From NCBI GenBank assembly GCA_017303485.1, contig JAFLCY010000002.1, positions 1 to 56,473 of the forward strand: a stretch of 56,473 nucleotides of DNA, read 5' to 3'. The notes under the pieces were generated by a model. It was not told the origin of the DNA. It saw only the letters and a program-made list of their open reading frames with translations, and made no database searches. Below, in pieces: positions 27,568 through 35,960 of the stretch. A program made the translations under genes and the position numbers. Numbering within the stretch: position 1 is the stretch's first letter; each line of letters opens with the position of its first letter. This DNA is from Rhodobacterales bacterium (GTDB lineage Bacteria; Pseudomonadota; Alphaproteobacteria; Rhodobacterales; Rhodobacteraceae).

Positions 27568-29016
27568 TCAGTCGGGCAGGTTCATCCCCATCCTGGCAAA
27601 CCGCTCCGGGTCCGAAGACTTCAGCCGCTGCGCCAGGAGGAAGCCAATCAGACCGCCCGCCGGGATCAGCGCGGGCAGGAGCCAGCTCAGGCTGCCGCCT
27701 GTCGTCCCGGTCAGGTCGCCGTAGTGGATGAAGATGTAGACGAAGAGCGCCGCCATGATCAGCCCGGCGATGGCCGGAAGGATCTTGGTCGACAGCGGCG
27801 AACCGCCACCTTGCTTGGAGAAGAAGGCGATCACCGACAGCGAGGTGATGGCCATCATCCCGATCACGCCCAGGGTGCCGATCTGGCTGATCCAGGTGAA
27901 CATGTTCAGGATCGGGTCCAGCCCCATGCCGGCGAAGATCGCCAGCACGATCAGCGCGCCGATGGTCTGCACGACCGAGCCAATATGCGGGCTTTGATGC
28001 GCGTCATGGGTGCGGCCGAAGGCTTCCGGCAAGAGGCCGTCACGGCCCGCGACATAGGAGTAGCGGGCGATGTAGTTGTGGAACGCCGACAGCGCCGCAA
28101 AGAGGCTGGAGACGAGGAGCAGCCCGGCGATCATCGAGATGGTCGGGTTGGTGTAGGTTTCCGCCAGGATGAAGAAATGCGCGGTCGGGTCGGGCAGCCC
28201 GCCGACGGTCTCCAGAAGCTTGTCGGCCCCGGTTCCGGCAATCATCAGCCAGGTGGTAAAGACGAAGAAGATGCCGATCATCAGGATCGAGAGATAGGTC
28301 GCGCGGGGAATGGTCTTCTCCGGGTCCTTGGCTTCCTCGCCGTAGATCGTCGTCGCCTCGATCCCGATGAAAGAGCCAAGGCAGAACAGGATCGCGGCGG
28401 TCAGAGAGCCGGAGGTCAGCGCCGAGAAGTCCAGAATGTTGACCGAAAGCCCGGTCCCTTCCGCTCCGCCAGCGCCAAGGATGGCGAAGTCGACGATCAG
28501 CACGATCAGGTATTCAAGGCCGACAAGGACGACCATCACCTTGGCCGACAGGTCCACCTGCCGGTAGCCCAGGATACCGACCAGCGCGATGGCGATCAGG
28601 CTGTAGACCCACCAGGGCAGGTTGATGCCAAAGCCGCCGAACACCCCGGCCGAGACGCCGCCCAGAAGGCCGATCAGGCCGAACTGCATGGTGTTGTAGG
28701 CGACCAGCGCCATGATCGACACCGCCCCGCCCCAGCTTCCGCCAAGGCCGCGCGCCGCGTAGGCATAGAAGGCGCCGGCGTTGATGACATGGCGGCTCAT
28801 CGCGACGTATCCGGCGGCGAAGGCCAGCATGACCAGCGTGAGCAGGATGAAGGTCAGCGGGATCCCGGTCCCGTTGCCCAGCAGAAAGGCCAGCGGCATG
28901 GCTCCGGCCACCCCGGTCAGGGGTGCGGCGGCCGAGATCACCATGAAGGTGACAGCGACGAGTCCCAGAGAATTGCGTCGCAGCCGGTTCGGCCCGATTT
29001 CAGTGAATTCAGACAT
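27568..29016 (-). CDS. APC-superfamily amino acid/amine permease
   Basis: The 482-residue protein has about twelve transmembrane helices with the APC landmarks near the N terminus (LGLVAVTFMVISAAAPLTGVAGAMP), a helix 3 with SRHVINAGAFYAYAARGLG, and FIGIEATTIYGEEAKDPEKTIPRATY in the helix 6-7 loop. ATG 29016 has GGAGGGAAC in front. It lies 84 bp downstream of the flavin reductase on the same strand, so it may be the importer of the substrate for that operon. The preceding gap has TTAACAGTTTAA-like sequence that may be a promoter of its own. Substrate class (amino acid or amine) is inferred from family and context. Confidence 0.87.
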   Translation of the reverse strand: MSEFTEIGPNRLRRNSLGLVAVTFMVISAAAPLTGVAGAMPLAFLLGNGTGIPLTFILLTLVMLAFAAGYVAMSRHVINAGAFYAYAARGLGGSWGGAVSIMALVAYNTMQFGLIGLLGGVSAGVFGGFGINLPWWVYSLIAIALVGILGYRQVDLSAKVMVVLVGLEYLIVLIVDFAILGAGGAEGTGLSVNILDFSALTSGSLTAAILFCLGSFIGIEATTIYGEEAKDPEKTIPRATYLSILMIGIFFVFTTWLMIAGTGADKLLETVGGLPDPTAHFFILAETYTNPTISMIAGLLLVSSLFAALSAFHNYIARYSYVAGRDGLLPEAFGRTHDAHQSPHIGSVVQTIGALIVLAIFAGMGLDPILNMFTWISQIGTLGVIGMMAITSLSVIAFFSKQGGGSPLSTKILPAIAGLIMAALFVYIFIHYGDLTGTTGGSLSWLLPALIPAGGLIGFLLAQRLKSSDPERFARMGMNLPD

Positions 29017-29100
29017 GTTCCCTCCTTGTTGCGCAGGTGCCCGGTCTTGATGCCGGGTCATGCTTCGCGGTCGCAGACGCGCCGCAAATTACTTAACAGT

Positions 29101-29619
29101 TTAACTATCTCCGGCGAGATGTATAGCCCTTCTGTAGGCCCGCTGCCCGTAAAGCAGGGCGGACGGGTTGCCCGACAGCCGGACCGCGGCCACCCGGCCG
29201 ACGAGGATGTGATGCGTTTCCCACAGGAGCGCCGTGGCCAGCCGGCATTCGAAGACGGCGGTGGCACCGGTCAGGATCGGCTGGCCGATGTCTCCGGCTT
29301 CCCAGGCGATACGGTCGAAGCGTTCGGCCCGCTCCAAGGTGCTGCGTCCGGCGAACAGGTTCGACACTTCCTGCTGATCCTCGGCCAGAAGATTGGCGCA
29401 GAAGGCGCGGTTCTTGATGATCGCGCTGGCCGCCGGCGACTGGTGATGGATGCACAGAAGCAGTGACGGTTGCTCGCCATCCGCCGAGACAGAGGTGAGC
29501 GAGGACACCGTGACCCCGGCGCGACCGCCCTCGCCATCGGTGGTGGCGACCGCGACGAAGGTCGCGGCGCGGCTCATCCCTTCCATGAAGGCGGTGCGAA
29601 GGTCGGCGGCACTTGTCAT
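29101..29619 (-). CDS. Flavin reductase (HpaC/NtaB-type, FMN-binding split barrel)
   Basis: The 172-residue protein has the family pattern FMEGMSRAATFVAVATTDG, AGVTVSSLTSVSADGEQPSLLLCIHHQS (flavin-binding), NRAFCANLLAEDQQEVSNLFAG and a closing ETHHILVGRVAAVRL. These enzymes reduce FMN/FAD with NAD(P)H and hand it to a partner monooxygenase. The gene starts 4 bp after the stop of the glutamine synthetase-like gene. Its presence implies a flavin-dependent oxygenation in this operon, with the acyl-CoA dehydrogenase-like protein at 33033 the only visible partner. Confidence 0.87.
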   Translation of the reverse strand: MTSAADLRTAFMEGMSRAATFVAVATTDGEGGRAGVTVSSLTSVSADGEQPSLLLCIHHQSPAASAIIKNRAFCANLLAEDQQEVSNLFAGRSTLERAERFDRIAWEAGDIGQPILTGATAVFECRLATALLWETHHILVGRVAAVRLSGNPSALLYGQRAYRRAIHLAGDS

Positions 29620-29623
29620 GCGG

Positions 29624-30967
29624 TCATCCCAGGTCGAAGAAGCGTTGCAGTTCGACGTCCGGCACCTTGCGGCGGAACTCGTCGTGCTGAGCTTCGCGGG
29701 TTGAGCTGAAGCCGTCAACGAAGCGGGTGCCCAGCCAGTCGCGCGCGAAGTCGGAGGCCCGGAGGCGCGAGATCGCTTCGGGCATCGAGCGGGCGAAATC
29801 GCGGGCGGGTTCCTGGGTGTAGCCGGAGCCGATGACTTCGGGTTCGGGCTCGATTTGGTTCAGGATGCCTGCGACCCCCGCGGCAAGCGTGGCGGCGGTG
29901 GTGAGATAGGGGTTGGTATCGGCCCCCGGAAGACGATTTTCGACGCGCAGGCTCCCCGCGTCATGACCGACCAGGCGGAAGCAGGTGGTCCGGTTCTCGT
30001 AGCCCCAGGTCAGGCCCGGCGGCGCGAAAGTGCCGGGGGCAAATCGACGGTAGCTGTTGACGGTCGGCTGGAAAATCAGGGTCATGTCGCCAATGTACGC
30101 CTGCAACCCGCCAAGAAAGTGGCGGAAGGTCTGGCTGACGCCGTTCTTCTGGCTGGCGTCCCAGAACAGTGGCTTGCCTGCCTTGTCCTTCAGGCTGATG
30201 TGCAGGTGGATCGACTGGCTGTCGGCCTGCTCGCTCCACCGTGGCATGAAGGTGACGGACTTGCCCTGCCGCAGCGCCAGCGCCCGGATGAAGTTCTTCA
30301 GGAGCATCAGTTGGTCCGCAGGTTCCAGCCCCTCGCCCGCGCCGATACATGCCTCCATGAAGCCCGCGCCGATCTCCTCGTGCATCTTGGCAAGGTCAAT
30401 CCTCAGCGGTTCGCAGATGGAGGCGACGGATTCGTACCATTCGGTCTGGACCGCCTGGTAGACGATCAGGTCATGGCTCGCGTGCTGGGTGGCCGCCGTG
30501 AGATTGCGGTAGCCCTTGGCGGCCGCACTTTCCGGGGTTTCGTTGAACAGCGTGTATTCCAGTTCCATCCCGTATTTCGGGAAGATATCCGCCTCCGCTG
30601 CCCGCGCCAGCACCTTCGACAGGATCGAGCGGGGGCAAAGCTCCGCCGTTTCGCCGGTGAAGTTCGACAGGACCAGAAGGTCAAGGCCCGGCTTCGACCA
30701 CGGCAGGCGGCGGGCACTTGCAGGGTCGATCTTCAGCGGGTCGTCGTGGAAATCCCCCGTGGCGTCGTTGACCCCGGGCAGGTTCAAAAGCACGTCGGTC
30801 GGATCCAGCGACAGTTGCGCCGGCGCCATGCCCATGCCGTTCTTCGCGATCCCTTTCAGCGCGGAAGCGGACACCATCTGCCCGCGCAGAAGGCCGTTGG
30901 TATCCGCCATGGCGACGGTGGCAAAGCGGCTGGAAGGGTCGGCGAGGAAGTCGTCGAGCGTCGTCAT
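29624..30967 (-). CDS. Glutamine synthetase-family ligase (PuuA/gamma-glutamylamine synthetase-like)
   Basis: The 447-residue protein follows the glutamine synthetase fold: FPKYGMELEYTLFNE (catalytic strand with Glu), MHEEIGAGFMEACI, FMPRWSEQADSQSIHLHISL (His-rich metal region), RLVGHDAGSLRVENRLPGADTNPYL. Sequence details (short N-terminal domain, no adenylylation Tyr loop) fit the GlnA-like amide ligases that couple glutamate to amines, as in putrescine, isopropylamine or aniline degradation, rather than true GlnA. It sits between TetR and flavin reductase genes in a tightly packed operon. Gamma-glutamylation of an amine substrate or intermediate is a likely step. Confidence 0.83.
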   Translation of the reverse strand: MTTLDDFLADPSSRFATVAMADTNGLLRGQMVSASALKGIAKNGMGMAPAQLSLDPTDVLLNLPGVNDATGDFHDDPLKIDPASARRLPWSKPGLDLLVLSNFTGETAELCPRSILSKVLARAAEADIFPKYGMELEYTLFNETPESAAAKGYRNLTAATQHASHDLIVYQAVQTEWYESVASICEPLRIDLAKMHEEIGAGFMEACIGAGEGLEPADQLMLLKNFIRALALRQGKSVTFMPRWSEQADSQSIHLHISLKDKAGKPLFWDASQKNGVSQTFRHFLGGLQAYIGDMTLIFQPTVNSYRRFAPGTFAPPGLTWGYENRTTCFRLVGHDAGSLRVENRLPGADTNPYLTTAATLAAGVAGILNQIEPEPEVIGSGYTQEPARDFARSMPEAISRLRASDFARDWLGTRFVDGFSSTREAQHDEFRRKVPDVELQRFFDLG

Positions 30968-30970
30968 CTG

Positions 30971-31636
30971 TCACCTGTCGGGGTTGGTGAGCGCGGCCAG
31001 TTGCTCCTGGTCCTGCGCTGGAGTGGTGGAATAAGCCCTGAGGAACACCCTCAGGCCATTGGTGATATAGCGCGACAGCGTCTCGCGATCGGGCAAGGCG
31101 TCGGGCATGTAGAGTGCCTGCGTGCGGGGGGCCGAAAGGATCAGGCCCCAGAGGTCCTGCGCGGCAAGTTCGGCATCCTCGAAGACCAGCCGCCCGGCCT
31201 CGCGCTGGTCGTCCAGGTAGCGCATGATCCCGCGCAACAGGTGGTCCGGGCCGCTGGCCTGATAGGCGCGGCCGATCTCGGGGAAGCGGCTGACCTCGCC
31301 AATGATCAGCCGGGCGAGCGACAGCATGTCGGGGCGCATGACGGTGTCGGCATAGGCCCAGGCGAAGGACCAGAGATCGGCGACCATCCCCTTGCGTCCG
31401 GGGTGATCGAAGACGTCGAGCATCAGGTCGCGTTTGCCCAGCATCATCGCCTGGAAGAGCGACTCCTTCGACGGGAAGTAGGAGTAGAGCGTGGGTTTCG
31501 TCACCCCGGCCTCGGAGGCCACCGCATCCATCGTGGTGCCGGAATAGCCCTGCGCGGCAAAGACCGTCAGCGCGGCTTCCAGGATCTGGCGCTCGCGGTT
31601 CAGGCGGTTCTGCTGGCGGCGGGGGAGTGCTGTCAT
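30971..31636 (-). CDS. TetR-family repressor within the catabolic operon
   Basis: The 221-residue regulator has the TetR helix-turn-helix at about 15-62 (RQILEAALTVFAAQGYSGTTMDAVASEAGVTKPTLYSYFPSKESLF) and an all-helical ligand domain. Its start overlaps the hydrolase stop (ATGA) and its stop is 3 bp before the ligase start, so it is co-expressed with the operon it probably represses. A candidate operator, TACTGGTCAGTA, overlaps the operon promoter at 35478-35489. Confidence 0.9.
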   Translation of the reverse strand: MTALPRRQQNRLNRERQILEAALTVFAAQGYSGTTMDAVASEAGVTKPTLYSYFPSKESLFQAMMLGKRDLMLDVFDHPGRKGMVADLWSFAWAYADTVMRPDMLSLARLIIGEVSRFPEIGRAYQASGPDHLLRGIMRYLDDQREAGRLVFEDAELAAQDLWGLILSAPRTQALYMPDALPDRETLSRYITNGLRVFLRAYSTTPAQDQEQLAALTNPDR

Positions 31637-33033
31637 GGCAGGCGGTTGAGGAAGGTCAGGAGGTGGCGGGTGTAGGCCTCGGGCTTTTCCACGTTGCAGA
31701 CATGGCCCGCGCCGGGGATCACCTCGAACCGCACGTCGGGGCGCGGGGCGGCGTCCCAGATGCGGCCCGCGACAGCGCGGATCTCGGCGGGCGGGGCAAG
31801 GCGGTCATGTTCGCCGGTCATCATGAGGACGGGCATGGTCAGCTTGGCGAAATCGAAGCGCTCCAAGGGGTTGGTGAAGCAGACCAGCGCGTCGCGGTAG
31901 GTGGCGGCGGGGATCGCGGCCATGCTGTCGTAGAGCTTCTTGCGGGTATCGTCGGAAGCGTCCGGCCCGGCCAGCACCTTCACCACCGCAGGCGCGAAAT
32001 CCGCCGGGACCTGGCCCGCATTCAACGGCACTTCGCGGGAGACCCGGAAGGCCTCGCGCTCGTCGGGACCGGCCTCGGACATGCCGGTGCAGCCACCAGA
32101 GAGGACCAGCCCCGCCAGCATGTCCGGGTGCCGCATGGCGAATGACGTCGCGATCCAGGAGCCGTAGGACAGGCCCACCAGCACCAGCCGCTTTGCGCCC
32201 AACTTCTCGGCCACCCGCAGGATGTCGGCGCAATAGTCGTCCACCGTGGATTGCCGGGGACCAAGCGTGCTGTCGCCATATCCCCGCAGGTCGAGCGCGG
32301 CGGCGGGCATGGAGGAACCGACGGCTTGCACTTGAGGCAACCAGTTGGTGCGGCCTCCGCCGATGCCGTGGAGGAAGAGGCAGAGCGTGTCTCCAAGCCC
32401 CCCACCCCCATCCCCTCCCCTCGAGGGGGAGGGGAGGCGCGAGGTGGATGCCGCAGAGCCAGGCCCGGAAGCCCGGGAGCCTCCCTCCCCCCTTGTTGGG
32501 GAGGGTCGGGGTGGGGGGGCTTGCGAGATGGTCAGCGCCAGGCGCGGAAGGTCGTCGAAGATCAAAGTCTCGACCGGGACCGGAGCGTACAGCGGAGTGT
32601 CATGCCGTTCGGGAACGGAAGCGGTCGCCAGCGCCGCAATTCCGGCCTCGAACACCGCCTTCGTCCCCTCGCAGATCGCCGCCAGCCGCGCCGCCGGGGC
32701 GCGGATGGTTGCTGTCCAGCTGACAATTGTTCCCCCGGCCTCGGCAGGTGTCACGGTGATCCGCGCGTCATAGGCCTCGCAGTCGCGGATGCCTTCCAGA
32801 TGGGTATAGCCCAGCACCCGGTCGCTGTCCGACAGATAGGTCTGCTGCTCACGGTAGGTGGTATCCTCGCCCGTAACGGTGAAAGCCCGGACCAACGCTC
32901 CCCGCGGACCCTGCTCCTGACGTATCGTCTCGATCCACGGATGCCAGGCCCCGCAAAAGTCGCGGACGGTCGCCCAGACCGCATCCGGTGGCGCGGGAAC
33001 ATGACCCCGGACCTGCACCACCTCGCGCCCCAT
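31633..33033 (-). CDS. SRPBCC - alpha/beta hydrolase fusion interrupted by an in-frame palindromic element
   Basis: The 466-residue protein starts with an SRPBCC ligand-binding domain (about 1-145: VRGHVPAPPDAVWATVRDFCGAWHPW). A C-terminal alpha/beta hydrolase (about 215-466) has FLHGIGGGRTNW (oxyanion region), nucleophile elbow GLSYGSW, the acid in MMTGEHDRLAP and the His in PGAGHVCN. Between LALTISQ and TLCLFLHG lie about 43 residues of Pro/Gly/Ser/Arg (PSPTRGEGG, SPSRGGDGGGG) encoded by a 128-bp inverted-repeat element. An N-formylmaleamate deformylase-like role (compare NicD) is suggested by the ring-cleaving dioxygenase upstream. Start overlaps the preceding stop by one base. Confidence 0.8.
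   Translation of the reverse strand: MGREVVQVRGHVPAPPDAVWATVRDFCGAWHPWIETIRQEQGPRGALVRAFTVTGEDTTYREQQTYLSDSDRVLGYTHLEGIRDCEAYDARITVTPAEAGGTIVSWTATIRAPAARLAAICEGTKAVFEAGIAALATASVPERHDTPLYAPVPVETLIFDDLPRLALTISQAPPPRPSPTRGEGGSRASGPGSAASTSRLPSPSRGGDGGGGLGDTLCLFLHGIGGGRTNWLPQVQAVGSSMPAAALDLRGYGDSTLGPRQSTVDDYCADILRVAEKLGAKRLVLVGLSYGSWIATSFAMRHPDMLAGLVLSGGCTGMSEAGPDEREAFRVSREVPLNAGQVPADFAPAVVKVLAGPDASDDTRKKLYDSMAAIPAATYRDALVCFTNPLERFDFAKLTMPVLMMTGEHDRLAPPAEIRAVAGRIWDAAPRPDVRFEVIPGAGHVCNVEKPEAYTRHLLTFLNRLP
32395..32522. repeat. In-frame palindromic repeat element inside the hydrolase gene
   Basis: The left end AAGCCCCCCACCCCCATC and the right end (minus strand AAGCCCCCCCACCCCGAC) are near-identical inverted copies. 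Inner arms form two more hairpins, CCCCTCCCC-TCGA-GGGGGAGGGG (32412-32434) and CCCTCCCC...GGGGAGGG (32483-32504). The element does not break the frame: it adds a low-complexity loop between two strands at the front of the hydrolase domain. This resembles mobile palindromic elements known to insert in coding genes of alphaproteobacteria such as Rickettsia. Confidence 0.7.
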
Positions 33034-34376
33034 CAGCGCAGCATCCGCAGGGTGCCCGAGTCCCCGCGCCAGAGCGAGTTGCGCGCCCCGCCCTCGTCGC
33101 CCGGCGCCGTGTCCAGCTCGTCCATCTCATAGAGGGCGAGGACGCCGATGTAGTCCTCCATGATCTCCGAGGTATAGGGCAGCATCAGCGCGCCGCAGCG
33201 GCTGTCGCGGTACATCCGCTCCAGCGGCAGCGATTTCAGCATCGACTGGCCGCCGCAGGTGCGGATGGCAAGCGCGGTGATTTCCTGCACCCCCTCCATC
33301 ACATTGTACTGCGCGGCATACATCCGCAGCACTTCGGCCTTGGACGGCATGCCCTTGGCCTCGGAGAAGGCCTGCCACCAGAGCGCCCGCATATTGGCAA
33401 GGCGGGCATACATCTTCGACACCGCCACCCGCTTCGTCGCATACATCCGCCGGTCGATCGGCGGTTGGCCGGGAACGCGGCCCTGCAGATAGGCGAGCGT
33501 GAAGTCATAAGCCCCCTGCGCCACACCCATGTAAGTGGGCGACAGCGTCGCCATCATGTGCGGCCAGTTCGGCAGGGTCTTGCCGAAGATACCCTTCGGC
33601 ATGAGGAGATCGTCCTCGGTCACAAATACGTCTTTCAGGATCAGGTCGCGACTGTTGGTGCCGCGCATCCCCAAGGGATCCCAGTCGCCCTTGACCGTCA
33701 GGCCGGGTGCGTCCTTGTGGACGACGAACAGCATCGTGTCCTCATGCCGGGGCTCAACGCCCTCGAAGACCTCGGTGCAGACGATGGTGTAGTAGTCGCA
33801 ATACCCGGCCAGCGAGGCGAACTTCTTGAAGCCGGTGATCTTCCAGCCGCCCTCCACCGCGCGGGCCTGGGTCTGGTTCGGCTTCGAGGTCCAGTTCTGC
33901 CCCCCTTCCGAGATCGGCTGCGAGAAGATTGCGCGTTCCTTCATGGCGCGGGTGAACTGCCTGGCGCGCAGCGGCGCGAAAGCCGCCCGCTCCGCCTCGG
34001 TCAGGTTCGGCATGTCATACATGAACCGCGACCAGGCCATCGACGAGTTGTGCATGTTGAAGGTCAGCGCGGTCGCGCCGCAGTACTTGCCGATCTCGGC
34101 CCCGACCATGGCGTATTCGCCCATCGAGAAGCCCCAGCCGCCGAATTCGACCGGAATGGACAGGCCAAGGAACCCGGCATCGGCCAGATCGCGGTAGTTG
34201 TCGGTCGGGAACGAGGCATCGTCGTCCACCGCCTTGGCGCGCGAGGCGAAGACCGGCCCCAGCTCGTTGATCTTCGCCATGGCGGCGGCGACCTCGGGGC
34301 GAACGCGGCTCATGTCGTAGTAGTCGGCGGGGTTGCTCATCGGCATCACGGCGGGGATCGGGGACTGGTCGGTCAT
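33033..34376 (-). CDS. Acyl-CoA dehydrogenase-family flavoprotein (possible flavin-dependent monooxygenase)
   Basis: The 447-residue protein has the acyl-CoA dehydrogenase plan: N-terminal helices (YRDLADAGFLGLSIPVEFGGWG), a beta domain (FSQPISEGGQNWTSKPNQTQARAVEGGWKITGFKKF, DPLGMRGTNSRDLILKDVFV) and a C-terminal helical bundle (CGGQSMLKSLPLERMYRDSR). Oxygenases of this fold (DszC or pyridine monooxygenase type) work with a flavin reductase such as the one encoded at 29101. The surroundings therefore favour an FMNH2-dependent hydroxylation, but a true CoA-ester dehydrogenase is not excluded. Start overlaps the dioxygenase stop by one base (TGATG). Confidence 0.82.
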   Translation of the reverse strand: MTDQSPIPAVMPMSNPADYYDMSRVRPEVAAAMAKINELGPVFASRAKAVDDDASFPTDNYRDLADAGFLGLSIPVEFGGWGFSMGEYAMVGAEIGKYCGATALTFNMHNSSMAWSRFMYDMPNLTEAERAAFAPLRARQFTRAMKERAIFSQPISEGGQNWTSKPNQTQARAVEGGWKITGFKKFASLAGYCDYYTIVCTEVFEGVEPRHEDTMLFVVHKDAPGLTVKGDWDPLGMRGTNSRDLILKDVFVTEDDLLMPKGIFGKTLPNWPHMMATLSPTYMGVAQGAYDFTLAYLQGRVPGQPPIDRRMYATKRVAVSKMYARLANMRALWWQAFSEAKGMPSKAEVLRMYAAQYNVMEGVQEITALAIRTCGGQSMLKSLPLERMYRDSRCGALMLPYTSEIMEDYIGVLALYEMDELDTAPGDEGGARNSLWRGDSGTLRMLR

Positions 34377-35425
34377 CAGGCAAGCTCTCCTTGCAGAACG
34401 CCGTCCTTGACGACGACGCGCCCGTCGAGGGCGATGGTGCAGTTGCGCATCGGAAGGTCGAAATGGCCAAGCGTGTAGCGCCCGGCATACTGGTTGGCGC
34501 CGGTGGACCAGAGGAACGAGCCCGCGATGGCCCGGAACTCCACCGCCTGCATGTCGCGCTTGTCGTACATCGCGGCGCTGACCCACTTCGCGCCGGGGTT
34601 CATGCCCCAGCCGACATGGCTCAGGCCATAGGCGTTCCGGTCATCCCAGGCTTCCATGTATTCGCGCAGATGCAGCGCGTCGATGCCGTCGCCCTTGATC
34701 GCGGTGACGAAGTCGTTCTCGATGGTAAAGTCGATGCGGCTGGTCAGGAATGTCTTGAACGTCAGGTTCATGTCACCGACGTCCATCACCACACGCCCGT
34801 TCGCCGCATCCTTGCCGGGGAAGGCGAGGCACAGCCCCGCCGGCCAGTGTGCCACCGCGCCCGGCTTGGTCCCGAACCCTGCCGTACCGCCGCAGGGCGC
34901 GCCGCGCAGGTCGACCGTCAGGTCGGTTCCGGCGGGCGAGGTCACCCGCATCTCTGCCGCCTCGCGCAGCATCTGGATGCCGATCTGCAGCTTGATGTCG
35001 TCCTCGGCCTTGGGCTCGGTCCGCTCCAGGATCTCGGGGTGTTCGTTGGTGATGACCAGAAGCCGCGTGCGCCCGGCGTCCTCGATCTCGGGCCATTCCG
35101 GGGCGTGGATCAGCCCCTCGACCGTGCAGTCCACGATCACCTCGACCAGCTTCAGCGCCTCGACCACCGCGCGGTTGCCCGCGATGGCCCAAGAGGTGCC
35201 GGTGGACTTGACCGGGACCGGGGCCGTCTGTGCGGGCGTCGGCATCTGGATGTGGAAGCTCTCCGCCCCAAGGTCATAGGCCGCCAACTCGCACAGATGC
35301 GCCAGCACCGGGCGCGACTGGGTTTCCGAGATGATCGCGATCCGCGTCCCCTGCCCGATCCCGTTCAGCGCGAAGACGCGGCGGAAGGCGGCAAGCCATT
35401 TCCCCTCGACCCGTTCCTGCAGCAT
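34376..35425 (-). CDS. NicX-like 2,5-dihydroxypyridine 5,6-dioxygenase / M29-related metalloprotein
   Basis: The 349-residue length equals that of NicX. The C-terminal half closely follows it: HWPAGLCLAFP, GRVVMDVGDM, YMEAWDDRNAYGLSHVGWGMNPGAKW, FLWSTGAN and GHFDLPMRNC. The His of HWP and the His/Asp of GHFD correspond to the iron-ligand region of NicX. NicX opens the 2,5-dihydroxypyridine ring to N-formylmaleamate. The N-terminal half is more divergent, so a related N-heterocycle may be the substrate. ATG 35425 is preferred to 35470 because it matches the family start and follows AGGGGGG. First gene of the operon, 50-60 bp from a TTGACA promoter and TetR-type palindrome. Confidence 0.78.
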   Translation of the reverse strand: MLQERVEGKWLAAFRRVFALNGIGQGTRIAIISETQSRPVLAHLCELAAYDLGAESFHIQMPTPAQTAPVPVKSTGTSWAIAGNRAVVEALKLVEVIVDCTVEGLIHAPEWPEIEDAGRTRLLVITNEHPEILERTEPKAEDDIKLQIGIQMLREAAEMRVTSPAGTDLTVDLRGAPCGGTAGFGTKPGAVAHWPAGLCLAFPGKDAANGRVVMDVGDMNLTFKTFLTSRIDFTIENDFVTAIKGDGIDALHLREYMEAWDDRNAYGLSHVGWGMNPGAKWVSAAMYDKRDMQAVEFRAIAGSFLWSTGANQYAGRYTLGHFDLPMRNCTIALDGRVVVKDGVLQGELA

Positions 35426-35477
35426 GCAGCCCCCCTGACCTGCCGATGCGACGATTCGCCCCATCGGCAAATTGCTT

Positions 35478-35518
35478 TACTGGTCAGTATAGTTTTTCGG
35501 GGAAAGGCCGTCTGTCAA
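35478..35518 (-). promoter_or_regulatory. Promoter of the NicX-like operon with TetR-type palindrome
   Basis: On the minus strand TTGACA (35518-35513) is followed after 18 bp by AACTAT (35494-35489). The inverted repeat TACTG-N2-CAGTA at 35478-35489 abuts this -10 element. The TetR protein encoded as the fourth gene of the operon is the natural ligand. Confidence 0.55.
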
Positions 35519-35534
35519 CGATTTTCGTTGGCGG

Positions 35535-35960
35535 TCAGTTTGTCTTTGTGTTGCAGTGAGTTGTAGCGGCCTTCCCGCCAAGATCATCCAGAATCGGGCA
35601 GTCCGGCCGCGCGTTGCCTGCGCAGGCATGGGCCAGATGCTCCAGCGTCGCCTTCATCTCCACCATCTCGCGGATGCGGGTTTCCAGCGCCTCGATCTGA
35701 TCCTCCGCCAGCCGCTTCACATCGGCGCTGGCCCTGTCGCGGTCGCGCCACAGCGCCAGAAGATCGGCCACCTTTTCCATCGGAAAGCCCAGGTCGCGGG
35801 CGCGGCGGACGAAGCGCAGGACCTGCACTTCCTTCGGACCATAGGTCCGGTAGCCCGACCCCGTCCGCCCGGCGGGGGGGATCAGGCCGGTCTCCTCATA
35901 GTAGCGGATCATCTTTGCCGACACGCCGCTTTCGCGGGCAGCTTCACCGATGTTCATCAT
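35535..35960 (-). CDS. cueR: CueR, copper-responsive MerR-family activator
   Basis: The 141-residue regulator has the MerR winged helix ([39 protein letters not shown]) and a dimerisation helix. The metal loop carries Cys113 and Cys121 in CAGNARPDC, the two-Cys, eight-residue spacing of CueR that binds Cu(I). Its ATG overlaps the copA stop (ATGA), so it is the second gene of a copA-cueR operon and regulates it. The matching operator with a 19-bp spacer is at 38424-38454. Confidence 0.92.
   Translation of the reverse strand: MMNIGEAARESGVSAKMIRYYEETGLIPPAGRTGSGYRTYGPKEVQVLRFVRRARDLGFPMEKVADLLALWRDRDRASADVKRLAEDQIEALETRIREMVEMKATLEHLAHACAGNARPDCPILDDLGGKAATTHCNTKTN

Noticed and set aside
27724-29466. 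580-codon plus-strand frame opposite the APC permease
   Set aside because: Antisense of a membrane protein gene; extremely Asp/Arg/Gln-rich and motif-free.
32395-32522. CRISPR or tandem repeat interpretation of the C/G-rich block in the hydrolase gene
   Set aside because: There are no repeated units with spacers; the structure is a single nested inverted repeat.
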